From: Halapricum hydrolyticum
GTDB taxonomy: Archaea; Halobacteriota; Halobacteria; Halobacteriales; Haloarculaceae
Assembly (NCBI GenBank): GCA_025517565.1
Contig: JAOPKD010000011.1
Location: 23,838 to 87,837, forward strand
Direction: 5' to 3'
Length of the DNA stretch: 64,000 bases
Numbering within the stretch: position 1 is the first letter of the stretch; every line of letters starts with the position of its first letter. Under the pieces are notes generated by a model. It searched no databases. It was not told where the DNA came from and was given only the letters and a program-made list of their open reading frames with translations. Shown here in pieces: positions 26,109 to 34,471 of the stretch. Position numbers and translations under genes: made by a program.

Positions 26109-27698
26109 CTACGCTTCTTTCTGGTCGGCACCGGCGACGGCGCGGTCTTTCAGCGTCGGCAGCGCCTCTTTCATCTGCTCGATCTCCTTCTCGGAGAGGC
26201 GGACGCCGGATTCGATGGTCGTGTCGACCGATTCGCCGGAGTCGACGTGAGTGGCCGACGCTTCGAGCGTGCCGTCCGACTGGACCTCGAAGTCGATTTC
26301 CAGCGTTGGCTCGCCGGCGGGCGCTTTCGGGATACCCGATAGCACCATCTCGCCGAGTTTCGTGTTCTCCTCGGCCGTCTCGGCCTGGCCCTGGTAGATC
26401 GGGAACCGGACGCCGGTCTGGTCGTCCATCACCGTCGTAAACCGATCGTCGCTCTGGCTGATCGGGACCTTCTCGTCCTGATCGACGACCGGTGCGAAGT
26501 CGCCGTCGTGCAGTTCGATCCCGATCGGCTGGGGCGTGACGTCCACCAGCAGTAGGTCCTCTTCCTCGCCAGGGAGCACGTCGTCGGCAGTCGTGTCCCC
26601 GCTCGTGGACATCAGTTCGGCCTGCGTCGCCGCGCCGAGCGCGACGGCCTCGTCGGGGTTGACCGACCGGAGCGGTTCCATCCCGAAGTACGATTCGACG
26701 GTCTCCTGGACCTGTGTCATCCGGGTCGCCCCGCCGATCAGCAGCACTTCGTCGACCTCCTCGATGTCTTTCTCCGAGCGCTCGAACAGTTCGTCGACCG
26801 AATCGATCGTCTGATCCAGCAGGTCGGCGGTCAGCTCTTGGAACCGTTCGCGGGAGAGCGTCGTCTCCAGGTTGTAGTCGGGGCCGAGATACGGGATCGT
26901 GATCTCGGTCTGCTCGCGGCTGGACAGGTCGTGTTTCGCCCGCACGGCGGCGTCGTAGAGACGCTGTTCCTGTTCGGGGTCGCCAGCGACGTCGACGTCG
27001 CCGTCCTCGCTTGCGATCTCCGCGAAGTGATCGACGATCCGCTGGGTCCAGTCCTCACCACCGAGACTGCGGTCGCCGTCGGTGTTCTTGACCTCGATGT
27101 GGTTGTGTTCGAGGTCGATCTCGACGAGCGTCGCATCGAAGGTCCCGCCACCGAGGTCGTAGACGAACACGTGCCGACGATCGTGTGCCGCCGCGTCGTC
27201 GGCGTCGTTGGTCTCCTGGAGTCCGTAGGCCAGACAGGCCGCCGTCGGTTCGGTCATGACGTGCTCGACGTCGATCCCGGCGATCTCGCCGGCGCTACGG
27301 GTGGCCTGGCGCTCGGCGTCGCCGAAGTAAGCGGGAACAGTGATGACCGCCGAATCGACGTCACGACCCAGGTAGGCTTCAGCGTCGGCGAGCAGCCGCG
27401 AGAGGATCAGCGCCGAGATCTGCTCGGGCCGGTATTCCTCGTCGTCGATCGCGACGACGTAGTCTTCCTCCCCCATGTGGCGTTTGATGTGCTGGACCGT
27501 CCGCTCGGCCTTGCTGACGGCCTGGTTGGCCGCCGGCTGTCCGACCACGGTCTCGTCGTTCTCATCGATCATGACGACCGACGGGGTCGTCCGTTCTCCG
27601 TCGCTGTTCGGAATGATCTCAGGTTCGTCCCCCGTGACCGCCGCGATGGCGCTGTTAGTCGTTCCGAGGTCGATCCCCACTGCGTACCCGTCTACCAT
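26109..27698 (-). CDS. Hsp70-family protein lacking the C-terminal lid (DnaK-like)
   Basis: 529 residues from ATG 27698. The ATPase domain is complete: VGIDLGTTNSAIAAVTGD, YFGDAERQATRSAGEIAGID, FVYDLGGGTFDATLVEID and LLIGGATRMTQVQ. The beta-sandwich substrate domain is present (LLLVDVTPQPIGIELHDG, GEPTLEIDFEVQSDG). The protein then stops about 90-110 residues short of a normal DnaK, so the helical lid is essentially absent (ends in KDRAVAGADQKEA). It is therefore an accessory Hsp70, not the canonical DnaK of the dnaK-dnaJ-grpE locus. It diverges from a gene for a membrane protein with a J-like domain 106 bp away, which suggests they work as a pair. Confidence 0.93.
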   Translation of the reverse strand: MVDGYAVGIDLGTTNSAIAAVTGDEPEIIPNSDGERTTPSVVMIDENDETVVGQPAANQAVSKAERTVQHIKRHMGEEDYVVAIDDEEYRPEQISALILSRLLADAEAYLGRDVDSAVITVPAYFGDAERQATRSAGEIAGIDVEHVMTEPTAACLAYGLQETNDADDAAAHDRRHVFVYDLGGGTFDATLVEIDLEHNHIEVKNTDGDRSLGGEDWTQRIVDHFAEIASEDGDVDVAGDPEQEQRLYDAAVRAKHDLSSREQTEITIPYLGPDYNLETTLSRERFQELTADLLDQTIDSVDELFERSEKDIEEVDEVLLIGGATRMTQVQETVESYFGMEPLRSVNPDEAVALGAATQAELMSTSGDTTADDVLPGEEEDLLLVDVTPQPIGIELHDGDFAPVVDQDEKVPISQSDDRFTTVMDDQTGVRFPIYQGQAETAEENTKLGEMVLSGIPKAPAGEPTLEIDFEVQSDGTLEASATHVDSGESVDTTIESGVRLSEKEIEQMKEALPTLKDRAVAGADQKEA

Positions 27699-27804
27699 AC
27701 CCCCATGTGTTCGGGCATCTCCTAAATGGTTTTTTATCCTGTCCAGCCAACACGGGACGCTTTTGGGAGATCCGTCCCACGAACCGGACAGGAACCTCGC
27801 AGGC
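27699..27804. promoter_or_regulatory. bidirectional promoter region of the Hsp70-like and J-like genes
   Basis: A 106-bp gap between divergent start codons. The T-rich GGTTTTTTATCC at about 27728-27739 is the only clear TATA-type sequence. On the minus strand it reads GGATAAAAAACC, 30-40 bp upstream of the Hsp70-like start. Coupled control of the two genes is likely. Confidence 0.5.
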
Positions 27805-29382
27805 ATGCCAGAGCCCGACCCGGATGCGATCGACTACTACGCGCGGATCGGCGTCGACCCGGAGGCCGATCTTGAGACGATCGAACGCCATCGCAAACAG
27901 GCTGACCGCCGATTCTCGCCGATGGGGACCAGCCCCGATGCCGACGAGAAGCGCCACATGCGGATCAACGAGGCCAGCAACGTCCTCGAAGACCCCGATC
28001 GGAGACAGCGATACGACGACCTCTACGAGTCGCTCGGCCCGATCAACGGGACGCTCGCGTTCGAGACGTTATCGACAGACACGACCGACGCAGTGCGGAC
28101 CGACGAGACGCTGAATGAGCACCTCCGGGGGTTCATCGAGGTCCTCGGACCGGAGACGGGCGCCAGGGAGTTCAAGCGGTATCACGGGCGCCTGACGACG
28201 CCGCTGCCGGACGATATCGAGGGAGCAGACGTTCCGAACGGATACGGGGTCGACGACACCGGGTTCGGCGTCGCGGCCTGGAGCTGGCACCAGGCCGACC
28301 AGCTCTGTCCGTTCTCGCTGTGGCTGACCGGCGGACCGCAGCTCTGGCGCACGGCGCTGCTGGACTCCGACGCTGTTGATGGCCTGCTCGCGGAGCTCCG
28401 CGAGAGCGGTCCGGCAGCCGTTCCGGACTCCGAGACGGCAGCTACCGGTTCCGACGAGGCCGACGAGACGCCGACGACACAGCTCAGTCTCGGCCATCCG
28501 AGTTCGGCCGCCATCGATCGGTTCGAGACCGACGAGTCGGTCCCGTCAGTCACCGAGACGGCCTCGCGGCTGTCGGCCCCGGTCGATCGACTACGCAACG
28601 TCGTCTCCTACGTCCTCGCGACGGGTGGCTGGGCCGCCGTGACCACCGCCGGATCCGCCGGCGGTGGACTCGTCGGATCGGCCGTCGCTGCCGTCGCACT
28701 CGTCCCGCTGTTGGCCATCGCACTGGTGGTCCAGTCGACGGCACCCGACGTCTCAGTGGCCGGAGTGCCGATGGTCGATATCGATCGACCGTTCGTGACT
28801 GTCAGCCTCGTTCACTATCTGGTGGTCGGGCTGGCCGGAACTGCGTCCGCATGGGTCGCTGGCCGAGGATTCGTCCCGCGGATCCGGGAGCGCAAGGACG
28901 CGACGTTGCCCCGTGACGCCTGGCTGGTCTTCGGACCGGCGTTGCCGTTGCTCGCAGGTGCGCTGTTCGTCGGGATCGGACAGTCGGCATTCTCGCGGCG
29001 GCCGGGGCTAGTCCTCACGGCGGCGCTGGCCGCGTTCGCGTTCCAGGCGGCGATGGACGTCGGTGCGCCACGGCTCCTGTCGCTTTTGTGTCGAGGTGTC
29101 TCGACGCTTGCGTTCGCGCTGGCGAGCGCCGTCACATCGCTCGCGGTGATCGGTCTCGGCCTGTCGGCCACGTATCCCGGAGTCTTCGAGGCGTACGCCG
29201 CGGTTCTCGCCACGCTTCCAGCGGTCGAATCGACCGTGTTCGGAGCGGCGAACACCGAGTTGCTCGTCGTCTCGCTCGGCGCGCTGGCGTTCGTGCCGCT
29301 GACACTAACCTCGCTGTACAGCCTGGCCTACGCCCTCGAATCGGTCGCGCTTCGTGTCCGGTCGCGCGCGTTCGGGTCGTAG
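27805..29382 (+). CDS. polytopic membrane protein with N-terminal degenerate J domain
   Basis: 525 residues from ATG 27805. Residues about 10-75 follow the DnaJ pattern (DYYARIGVDPEADLETIERH, INEASNVLEDPDRRQRYDDL). The HPD tripeptide that stimulates Hsp70 is not there: the loop reads RRFSPMG. A soluble region of about 190 residues follows, then from about 270 on at least five hydrophobic segments (VGSAVAAVALVPLLAIALVV, LVHYLVVGLAGTASAWVAG, ALPLLAGALFVGIG, LSLGALAFVPLTLTSLYSL-type stretches). It may anchor the lid-less Hsp70 at the membrane or act without stimulating its ATPase. Function is inference. Confidence 0.85.
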   Translation: MPEPDPDAIDYYARIGVDPEADLETIERHRKQADRRFSPMGTSPDADEKRHMRINEASNVLEDPDRRQRYDDLYESLGPINGTLAFETLSTDTTDAVRTDETLNEHLRGFIEVLGPETGAREFKRYHGRLTTPLPDDIEGADVPNGYGVDDTGFGVAAWSWHQADQLCPFSLWLTGGPQLWRTALLDSDAVDGLLAELRESGPAAVPDSETAATGSDEADETPTTQLSLGHPSSAAIDRFETDESVPSVTETASRLSAPVDRLRNVVSYVLATGGWAAVTTAGSAGGGLVGSAVAAVALVPLLAIALVVQSTAPDVSVAGVPMVDIDRPFVTVSLVHYLVVGLAGTASAWVAGRGFVPRIRERKDATLPRDAWLVFGPALPLLAGALFVGIGQSAFSRRPGLVLTAALAAFAFQAAMDVGAPRLLSLLCRGVSTLAFALASAVTSLAVIGLGLSATYPGVFEAYAAVLATLPAVESTVFGAANTELLVVSLGALAFVPLTLTSLYSLAYALESVALRVRSRAFGS

Positions 29383-29420
29383 GATAGAGAAAGGGCTCTC
29401 ACTTGCCGATCATCCCGCTG

Positions 29421-29495
29421 ATACGGATTATTGGACGTCTGTTCCGCATCGACCGCGGGACGGTCGGAGCGGTAAATCGGTACAATAATCCGTAT
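29421..29495 (+). repeat. type-1 dispersed palindromic element, copy B (75 bp)
   Basis: Inverted ends ATACGGATTATTG and CAATAATCCGTAT enclose GTCTGTTCC, a shortened central hairpin (ACCGCGGGACGGTC) and GGAGCGGTAAATCGG. It has the same orientation and layout as copy A at 11529. Confidence 0.85.
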
Positions 29496-30034
29496 GAGTC
29501 ACTCGCCACCTGTGGAGAACACCGTGCGAGATACAGGGGGAGCCTCCGTCTCGATATTTGAAGTAGGATGTTCCTAAGCGTCCAGTCGAAGCATATCTAC
29601 AAGTCTTATAGTGTTCTTAATTCTCCTCAACTATCCAGACGCAGGAGCGCGTCTGACGTGCACAAGATTCAGGCAAGGCAGGTATTCTGTTCCTACTCGA
29701 ACCCCCCCTCTTCAGGTGCACCTTCGCCCGCACTCGTATGAGGTTCGGTGCGATACGCGCCCCCCGAGACGACCGCCCCGGGTGGCGCGGTCGACCTCGG
29801 AGCCACAGACATGCCTTCGGCGTCTTCCGGGCGGTCGCAGCCCCCGGATTCGTCATCGCCGAGGGTGACATAGAACTGTTGCACAGCCCCAGGCACTACA
29901 GACTGAACCAATTAGCTGAATGTAGTCACTAAGCCCCCTCCCTCAAGGAGTCGTTCGAGAATCTCCGATTCTCGTGATCACGGAAATCCATAGATTTCGC
30001 CCGGGAACGATGATCCGGTCACCCGATCGGAGTG
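29496..30034. other. 540-bp region without a recognisable gene
   Basis: Short frames exist on both strands at 29611-29911, but their composition (Arg/Pro/Ser/Thr-rich, no acidic bias) does not match haloarchaeal proteins. A clean hairpin CAGACGC/GCGTCTG lies at about 29637-29656, and a short AT-rich palindrome-like segment at 29960-29985. It may be the decayed end of a mobile element or a non-coding RNA locus; neither can be shown by eye. Confidence 0.4.
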
Positions 30035-30114
30035 ATACTGCCGGCTGTACGTTCGTACAGATATTTGCCACCCCGGGGTGGTGAATTATTTCGAAATGTT
30101 ACAGCCGGCAATAT
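30035..30114 (+). repeat. type-2 dispersed palindromic element, copy 1 (80 bp)
   Basis: Ends are ATACTGCCGGCTGTACGTTCG and its inverted partner TTCGAAATGTTACAGCCGGC followed by AATAT. The centre contains CCACCCCGGGGTGG. It is exactly 80 bp, as are the copies at 34364 and 40017. It lies 23 bp beyond the stop codon of the epimerase gene. Confidence 0.85.
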
Positions 30115-30137
30115 GAGAGTTGCTCCGATCGGCTACG

Positions 30138-31160
30138 CTACTCCCTATCAGCGCTCGAACCCTGGACGAACCCGTCTCTCGTCTCTTGCCAGGCAGCGAC
30201 GAGCGCGTCGATAAAGGCGTCGTCCTCGCTCGTGATCGCGTCGTTGTCTTCGAGATACTCGATGACCTCCCGAGCGCCACGTTCCAGTCCGATCGACTGT
30301 TCGTAGCCCAGGTCCCGCCGTGCCTTCGAAGTATCGAAGGTCGTGCTGTAGCGGCCGTGATCGACGAGAAAGTCGGTACGATCCGGCGCGATCTCGACCA
30401 GAACGTCCGTCGGGACGTGCACCAGTTCGGGCTCGGGCGCGTCCAGCGCGTCCGCGAGCGTCCGGTAGTACTCGTTCCAGGTCGGGACCGCCTCGGCGGT
30501 GACGTTGTAGGTTTCGCCGTAGGCGGCCCGGTTGCCGACCGCGCCGACGTAGGCCCCGGCGACGTCCCGGCGGTGTGCCGGTCCCCACAGTCCGGTGCCG
30601 TCCCCGTGGACGACGATCGGCTCGCCGTCGCGGATCCGCCGCAGGTAGGTCGTGTCGACCCCGAACGTGTGACAGAGGTTACCGTTGCCGTGCGGGCCGT
30701 AGGTCGTCCACGGACGGACGATAGTGGCCGCAAATTCACCCCGGTCGTGGGCCCCGCGGATCACGTCTTCGGCGGCGGCCTTGTTGGCCCCGTAGTTGCT
30801 CGTCGGCGGGTGACGCGGCGCACTCTCGACGACGGGGTTCGAGTCGACCGGGCGGCGGTAGACGTCGATCGTCGACGTCAACACGTACTGTTCGACCCGG
30901 CCGCCGAACGCCTCGACCGCGAGTTCGGCGTCGCTCTCGGAGAAACACAGCATGTCGATCACGGCCTCGGGATCGGTGCCCGAGACCCGCGATGGAAACT
31001 CGTCGCCGAACCGATCCGCGCGGACGCGGTCGACCGACTCGGGGATCGCAGCGTCGCTTTCGCCGCGATTGCAGACAGTCACGTCGTGGCCGGCAGCATC
31101 GAGCTTCCGGGTGATCGCTGTCGATATAAGGCCCGTACCGCCCAGGATCAGGACATCCAT
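30138..31160 (-). CDS. NAD-dependent epimerase/dehydratase (extended SDR)
   Basis: 340 residues from ATG 31160; the Rossmann start MDVLILGGTGLISTAITRKL fixes it. Other extended-SDR features: VDRVRADRFGDEF, YVLTSTIDVYRRP (catalytic Ser/Thr region), and Tyr-x3-Lys in SNYGANKAAAED. Next come ATIVRPWTTYGPHGNGNLCH and a C-terminal substrate domain (TFDTSKARRDLGYEQSIGLE). It probably changes a nucleotide-sugar or related substrate. Transcribed divergently from the hydrogenase genes with a 428-bp gap, so no functional link is implied. Confidence 0.9.
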   Translation of the reverse strand: MDVLILGGTGLISTAITRKLDAAGHDVTVCNRGESDAAIPESVDRVRADRFGDEFPSRVSGTDPEAVIDMLCFSESDAELAVEAFGGRVEQYVLTSTIDVYRRPVDSNPVVESAPRHPPTSNYGANKAAAEDVIRGAHDRGEFAATIVRPWTTYGPHGNGNLCHTFGVDTTYLRRIRDGEPIVVHGDGTGLWGPAHRRDVAGAYVGAVGNRAAYGETYNVTAEAVPTWNEYYRTLADALDAPEPELVHVPTDVLVEIAPDRTDFLVDHGRYSTTFDTSKARRDLGYEQSIGLERGAREVIEYLEDNDAITSEDDAFIDALVAAWQETRDGFVQGSSADRE

Positions 31161-31530
31161 GCCGAATCCTTCGCCCGGGGGGATAGTAACTCGTGGGGAC
31201 GCCCATCGACGGCAGAAACGCCCCCGAACACCTATCACACACCCTATCTTTACTGTCGGTATTATTATTTTATTTCATAATCCCGATTTAGCGCTCATAT
31301 CCCTGACTTTTCCGCTTTCATTCTTTATTATCGCCCTCATATTTCGGGCGTTCCTTCCGATCAGATCACGTAACCGGACTATCTGGAAACCAGTCATATC
31401 GGTCTCGAAAAACGCCAGTTAGCCCCTCTCAGACGGAATTTGAGGATCCCCGGGCCCGCTGCTATCCCCCACAATTCTCCACGAACGTGACGCGACATCG
31501 ATTCGGACGATCAGTGATATTCCCGTATTT
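31161..31530. other. AT-rich intergenic region upstream of the hydrogenase genes
   Basis: No gene is visible. The part around 31245-31350 is the most AT-rich in this area, with TATTATTATTTTATTTC-like sequence that could hold the epimerase promoter or mark foreign DNA. The hydrogenase promoter itself is nearer the gene. Confidence 0.4.
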
Positions 31531-31557
31531 TTACTAGTGGTACCTCATCGCCAGTAA
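31531..31557. promoter_or_regulatory. imperfect inverted repeat next to the hydrogenase promoter
   Basis: TTACTAGTG and CGCCAGTAA are inverted arms (7 of 9 pairs) around a 9-base centre, ending at the first base of the TATA element. It is a plausible binding site for a regulator of hydrogenase expression, based only on symmetry and position. Confidence 0.4.
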
Positions 31558-31566
31558 ATATATGTA
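31556..31566 (+). promoter_or_regulatory. TATA box of the hydrogenase operon
   Basis: AAATATATGTA is centred about 28 bp before ATG 31589, giving a leaderless transcript. Confidence 0.6.
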
Positions 31567-31588
31567 TTAGTAGCCCAATACGACGAGT

Positions 31589-32809
31589 ATGGCGACGGCT
31601 CAACGGGGTAGGCGTCCCGAAAAGCGGATACAACCGGAACCGAGATACGATTTCCTGTCGCTGGCAGTCGACCGAGAGCCGGGCGACGTGGTGTCCGAGT
31701 TCTCGACGGAGATCGACGCTGCTCTGGAACGGGCCGTCGAAGACGACCTCGACGTCGCGTGGCTCCAGGGACAGAGCTGCACTGGCTGTACGATCTCGCT
31801 GCTTCAGGGAGAGTATCCGGAACAGTTCCAGCTCGAACAGTTTCGGGAGTCGATCGCGTTTCACCCGACGCTGATGACCGACGCCGGAGACAGGGCGCTC
31901 GATGCGATCGAGACCGCGCCGGACGTACTGATCGTCGAAGGATCGATTCCGGTGGACGTCCCGCGATCGGCGACGCTCGGTGTCGATCAATTCGGGAACC
32001 GTCGGCCGATCCTCGACTGGGTGATGGAGCTCGCGGAACGTGCCGAAGTAGTCGTCGCCGTCGGGAGCTGTGCCGCCTACGGCGGGCTGCCGGCCGCCGG
32101 AAAGCGTGACCCGGAAGCGGTTCGATCCAGTCCGACCGGCGCGTCCGGCATCCAGTTCGAGGGCATCGACCGGGGCGGCGTACTGGGTCCGGAGTTTACC
32201 GCCGGGTCCGACCTTCCGGTGATCAACGTTCCGGGCTGTCCCACGCACCCGGACCACATCCTGTTGACGCTCGCGACGGTCCTGAACGGCCACATTCCGA
32301 CTCTCGATGAGTTCAACAGGCCGCTGCCGCTGTTCGCCCCGCTTGTTCACGACGATTGCTCCCGTCGACCGGACTACGAGGCCAAAGACTTCGCGGCGGA
32401 ACCCGGTGAGGAAGGGTGTCTCTACGAGGCCGGCTGTGCCGGCGTCCACGCCCACTGTGACGACTCCAAGCGGCTGCGAAACGACGGGACCACCATCTGT
32501 CGAGACATCGGCGCACCCTGCATCGGCTGTGTCGAGCCGGCGTTCTGGGACCGGTTCACCCCGTTCTACGAAGCACGCGAGACGAGAGAAGAGATCGGCG
32601 AGCCCGAACCGATCGAAGAGCCGGGCCACACGATTCCGAGACCGGAAGGCAGTCTTCCCGGGTTGCTGATCGCGATCCCGGTGTGTCTCATGCTGTTGCC
32701 CCTGCTCCCCGTCATCGGGGCGCTGTGGCTCGTCAATCGCTGGCTCAGTCCGGACGGACCGATCGTCTGGAGAGAGGATCCCCGAAACCAGTCGGTCGGT
32801 GATCACTGA
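31589..32809 (+). CDS. [NiFe] hydrogenase small subunit with C-terminal membrane helix
   Basis: 406 residues. Iron-sulfur ligands: proximal cluster Cys64 and Cys67 (GQSCTGCTISLL), Cys161 (VGSCAAYGG), Cys217 (VPGCPTHPD); distal cluster His254, Cys257, Cys277, Cys283; medial cluster Cys290, Cys304, Cys311, Cys314. Cys304 stands where standard group 1 enzymes have the proline that gives a [3Fe-4S] cluster, so a medial [4Fe-4S] is predicted. A membrane helix lies at about 356-384. The N-terminus has no twin-arginine signal. Its stop overlaps the start of the large subunit. The pair probably oxidises H2 or reduces protons at the membrane. Confidence 0.93.
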   Translation: MATAQRGRRPEKRIQPEPRYDFLSLAVDREPGDVVSEFSTEIDAALERAVEDDLDVAWLQGQSCTGCTISLLQGEYPEQFQLEQFRESIAFHPTLMTDAGDRALDAIETAPDVLIVEGSIPVDVPRSATLGVDQFGNRRPILDWVMELAERAEVVVAVGSCAAYGGLPAAGKRDPEAVRSSPTGASGIQFEGIDRGGVLGPEFTAGSDLPVINVPGCPTHPDHILLTLATVLNGHIPTLDEFNRPLPLFAPLVHDDCSRRPDYEAKDFAAEPGEEGCLYEAGCAGVHAHCDDSKRLRNDGTTICRDIGAPCIGCVEPAFWDRFTPFYEARETREEIGEPEPIEEPGHTIPRPEGSLPGLLIAIPVCLMLLPLLPVIGALWLVNRWLSPDGPIVWREDPRNQSVGDH

Positions 32810-34335
32810 TGCCGGAGATCGAAATCAACCCGACGACGCGGATCGAAGGGCACCACAGCACGACGATCGACGTGCAGGACGGGCAGATTCAGTCGGCCAA
32901 GAGCCACATGGAGATGTTCCGGGGCATCGAGAACATCACCGTCGGGCGACCGCCCTCGGACGTCCCCCAGATTACCCAGATGGTCTGTGGGGTCTGTTTC
33001 ACCTCCCACCGGAAGGCCGCGACGCTCGCGCTCGAGGACGCGGCCGCCAGCGCGGGCGTCTTCGGCGGCGTGCCGTACAACGCCCGCCTCCTCCAGAACG
33101 TCATGGAAGGGATGTTCCTGCTCTGGAACCACGCGATCCACGTGTTCACGCTCGCCGGACCGGACTACAGCGACGCCGTCGCGGAGACCGGATATGCAGG
33201 ATTGAACCCGAACGAGGGGGCGGGATACGAGAGCGCGCTATCCAACCAGCGGACGCTGCTGCAGGCGTTCACCGAGTTCGGCGGCCGCGCGCCCCATCCG
33301 CTGACGTACGCGCCAGGGGGCGTCGTCGCCCAGCCCGACGAAGAGACGGTCGAACGGGTCCGCGAGCGCATCGCGTCGGTCGACGAGTGGGTGGGGCCGA
33401 CCGACGCGGTCCCGGAGGTGCTGGAGGCGGTCCGCGACCAGCGCGGGCCGCCGAGTGACGCTCACGGGTTGTACGACATGTTGAGCGTCCTCGTCGCGGC
33501 CGCGGAGGAAGGCGCCGACGAGTTCGGTGTCGGCCCCGGGCGCTTCTACGCCAACGGGATGTTTTACGACGACGACGGTGGCCTCGTGTTCCCCGGCGGT
33601 ATCTTCATCGATGGCACGATACACGAGCCGAGCCAGGCGGAGTTGCTCGCGGGTATCACCGAAGACACGAGTCACGCCTGGTACACAGAGGAATCCGGCG
33701 GCCACCCACAGCGCGCGCCGCCACCGGAGCCGGCGCCGGACAAGGAGGGCGCGTACTCCTGGGGAAAGGCCCCGCGGTTAGACGGTCAATCGGTCGAGAC
33801 GGGACCGCTCGCCAGGCTGATCGCCGCCGGCGACGACCCGTTCGATCTCCGGGCGCAACTCGGCGGCGATCCCCAGCGGGGCAGTACGCTGAACCGCCTT
33901 ATCGCCCGCGTGCAGGAGTTCTTACTCGTCAGGGACCTGCTCGGAGAGTGGATCGATTCGGTGGACATCCACGGACCGCTGCGGGCTGAGTGGACCGACG
34001 ACTTCACCGGCGAGGGCGTCGGGCTCTGGGGCGCGTCGCGTGGCGCGCTCTCCCACTGGGTGCGGGTCGAAGACGGTGAGATCGCCAACTACCAGATCAT
34101 CTCGCCGACGCTGTGGAACCTCGGCCCCCGGGACAAAGAGGGGAATCCGAGCATCCTGGAGTACGCACTCGAAGGGATGGAAGTCGAGGACCCCCGCAAC
34201 CCGGTGAACGTGATGCGGACGATCCGGTCGTACGACCCCTGTCTCGGCTGTGCCGTCCACGTCCAGGACGGCGACGAAAAGCGGTTCGTGGGGGACCTGG
34301 AGCCACCGCGTCCCACGGGTTCGATCGGCGACTAG
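32809..34335 (+). CDS. [NiFe] hydrogenase large (catalytic) subunit
   Basis: 508 residues. Start motif INPTTRIEGHH is typical. The Ni-Fe ligands are Cys60 and Cys63 in the N-terminal MVCGVCFTSH (the usual preceding Arg is replaced) and Cys478 and Cys481 in the C-terminal DPCLGCAVH. A 24-residue tail follows His484. In maturing hydrogenases such a tail is cut off by a specific endopeptidase, so this enzyme probably needs one. No protease or Hyp maturation gene and no cytochrome b or other electron-transfer subunit lies in the window. The first base of its start is the last base of the small-subunit stop. Confidence 0.93.
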   Translation: MPEIEINPTTRIEGHHSTTIDVQDGQIQSAKSHMEMFRGIENITVGRPPSDVPQITQMVCGVCFTSHRKAATLALEDAAASAGVFGGVPYNARLLQNVMEGMFLLWNHAIHVFTLAGPDYSDAVAETGYAGLNPNEGAGYESALSNQRTLLQAFTEFGGRAPHPLTYAPGGVVAQPDEETVERVRERIASVDEWVGPTDAVPEVLEAVRDQRGPPSDAHGLYDMLSVLVAAAEEGADEFGVGPGRFYANGMFYDDDGGLVFPGGIFIDGTIHEPSQAELLAGITEDTSHAWYTEESGGHPQRAPPPEPAPDKEGAYSWGKAPRLDGQSVETGPLARLIAAGDDPFDLRAQLGGDPQRGSTLNRLIARVQEFLLVRDLLGEWIDSVDIHGPLRAEWTDDFTGEGVGLWGASRGALSHWVRVEDGEIANYQIISPTLWNLGPRDKEGNPSILEYALEGMEVEDPRNPVNVMRTIRSYDPCLGCAVHVQDGDEKRFVGDLEPPRPTGSIGD

Positions 34336-34363
34336 CGGAGAGCGGCGGACTCGCGGGTCGTCA

Positions 34364-34443
34364 GACTGTCGGCTATGCGTTCGTGAAGGTTTTCGGCATC
34401 TCGGGGTGGCGAAATACGTGCGAAAGGTTATAGCCGGCAGTAT
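34364..34443 (+). repeat. type-2 dispersed palindromic element, copy 2 (80 bp)
   Basis: Runs from AGACTGTCGGCTATGCGTTCG to GAAAGGTTATAGCCGGCAGT followed by AT. The centre TTTTCGGCATCTCGGGGTGG matches other copies. It lies between the hydrogenase operon and the 3' end of the RNase P RNA gene, in the same orientation as the copy at 30035. Confidence 0.8.
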
Positions 34444-34471
34444 CAAAACAGCGCGATCGCGACGGCGATCG

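Noticed and set aside
29617..29911. Remnant of an IS200/IS605 tnpB or another transposase
   Set aside because: The peptide shows no TnpB zinc-finger (CxxC) or catalytic motif; only position and a hairpin suggest a mobile element.
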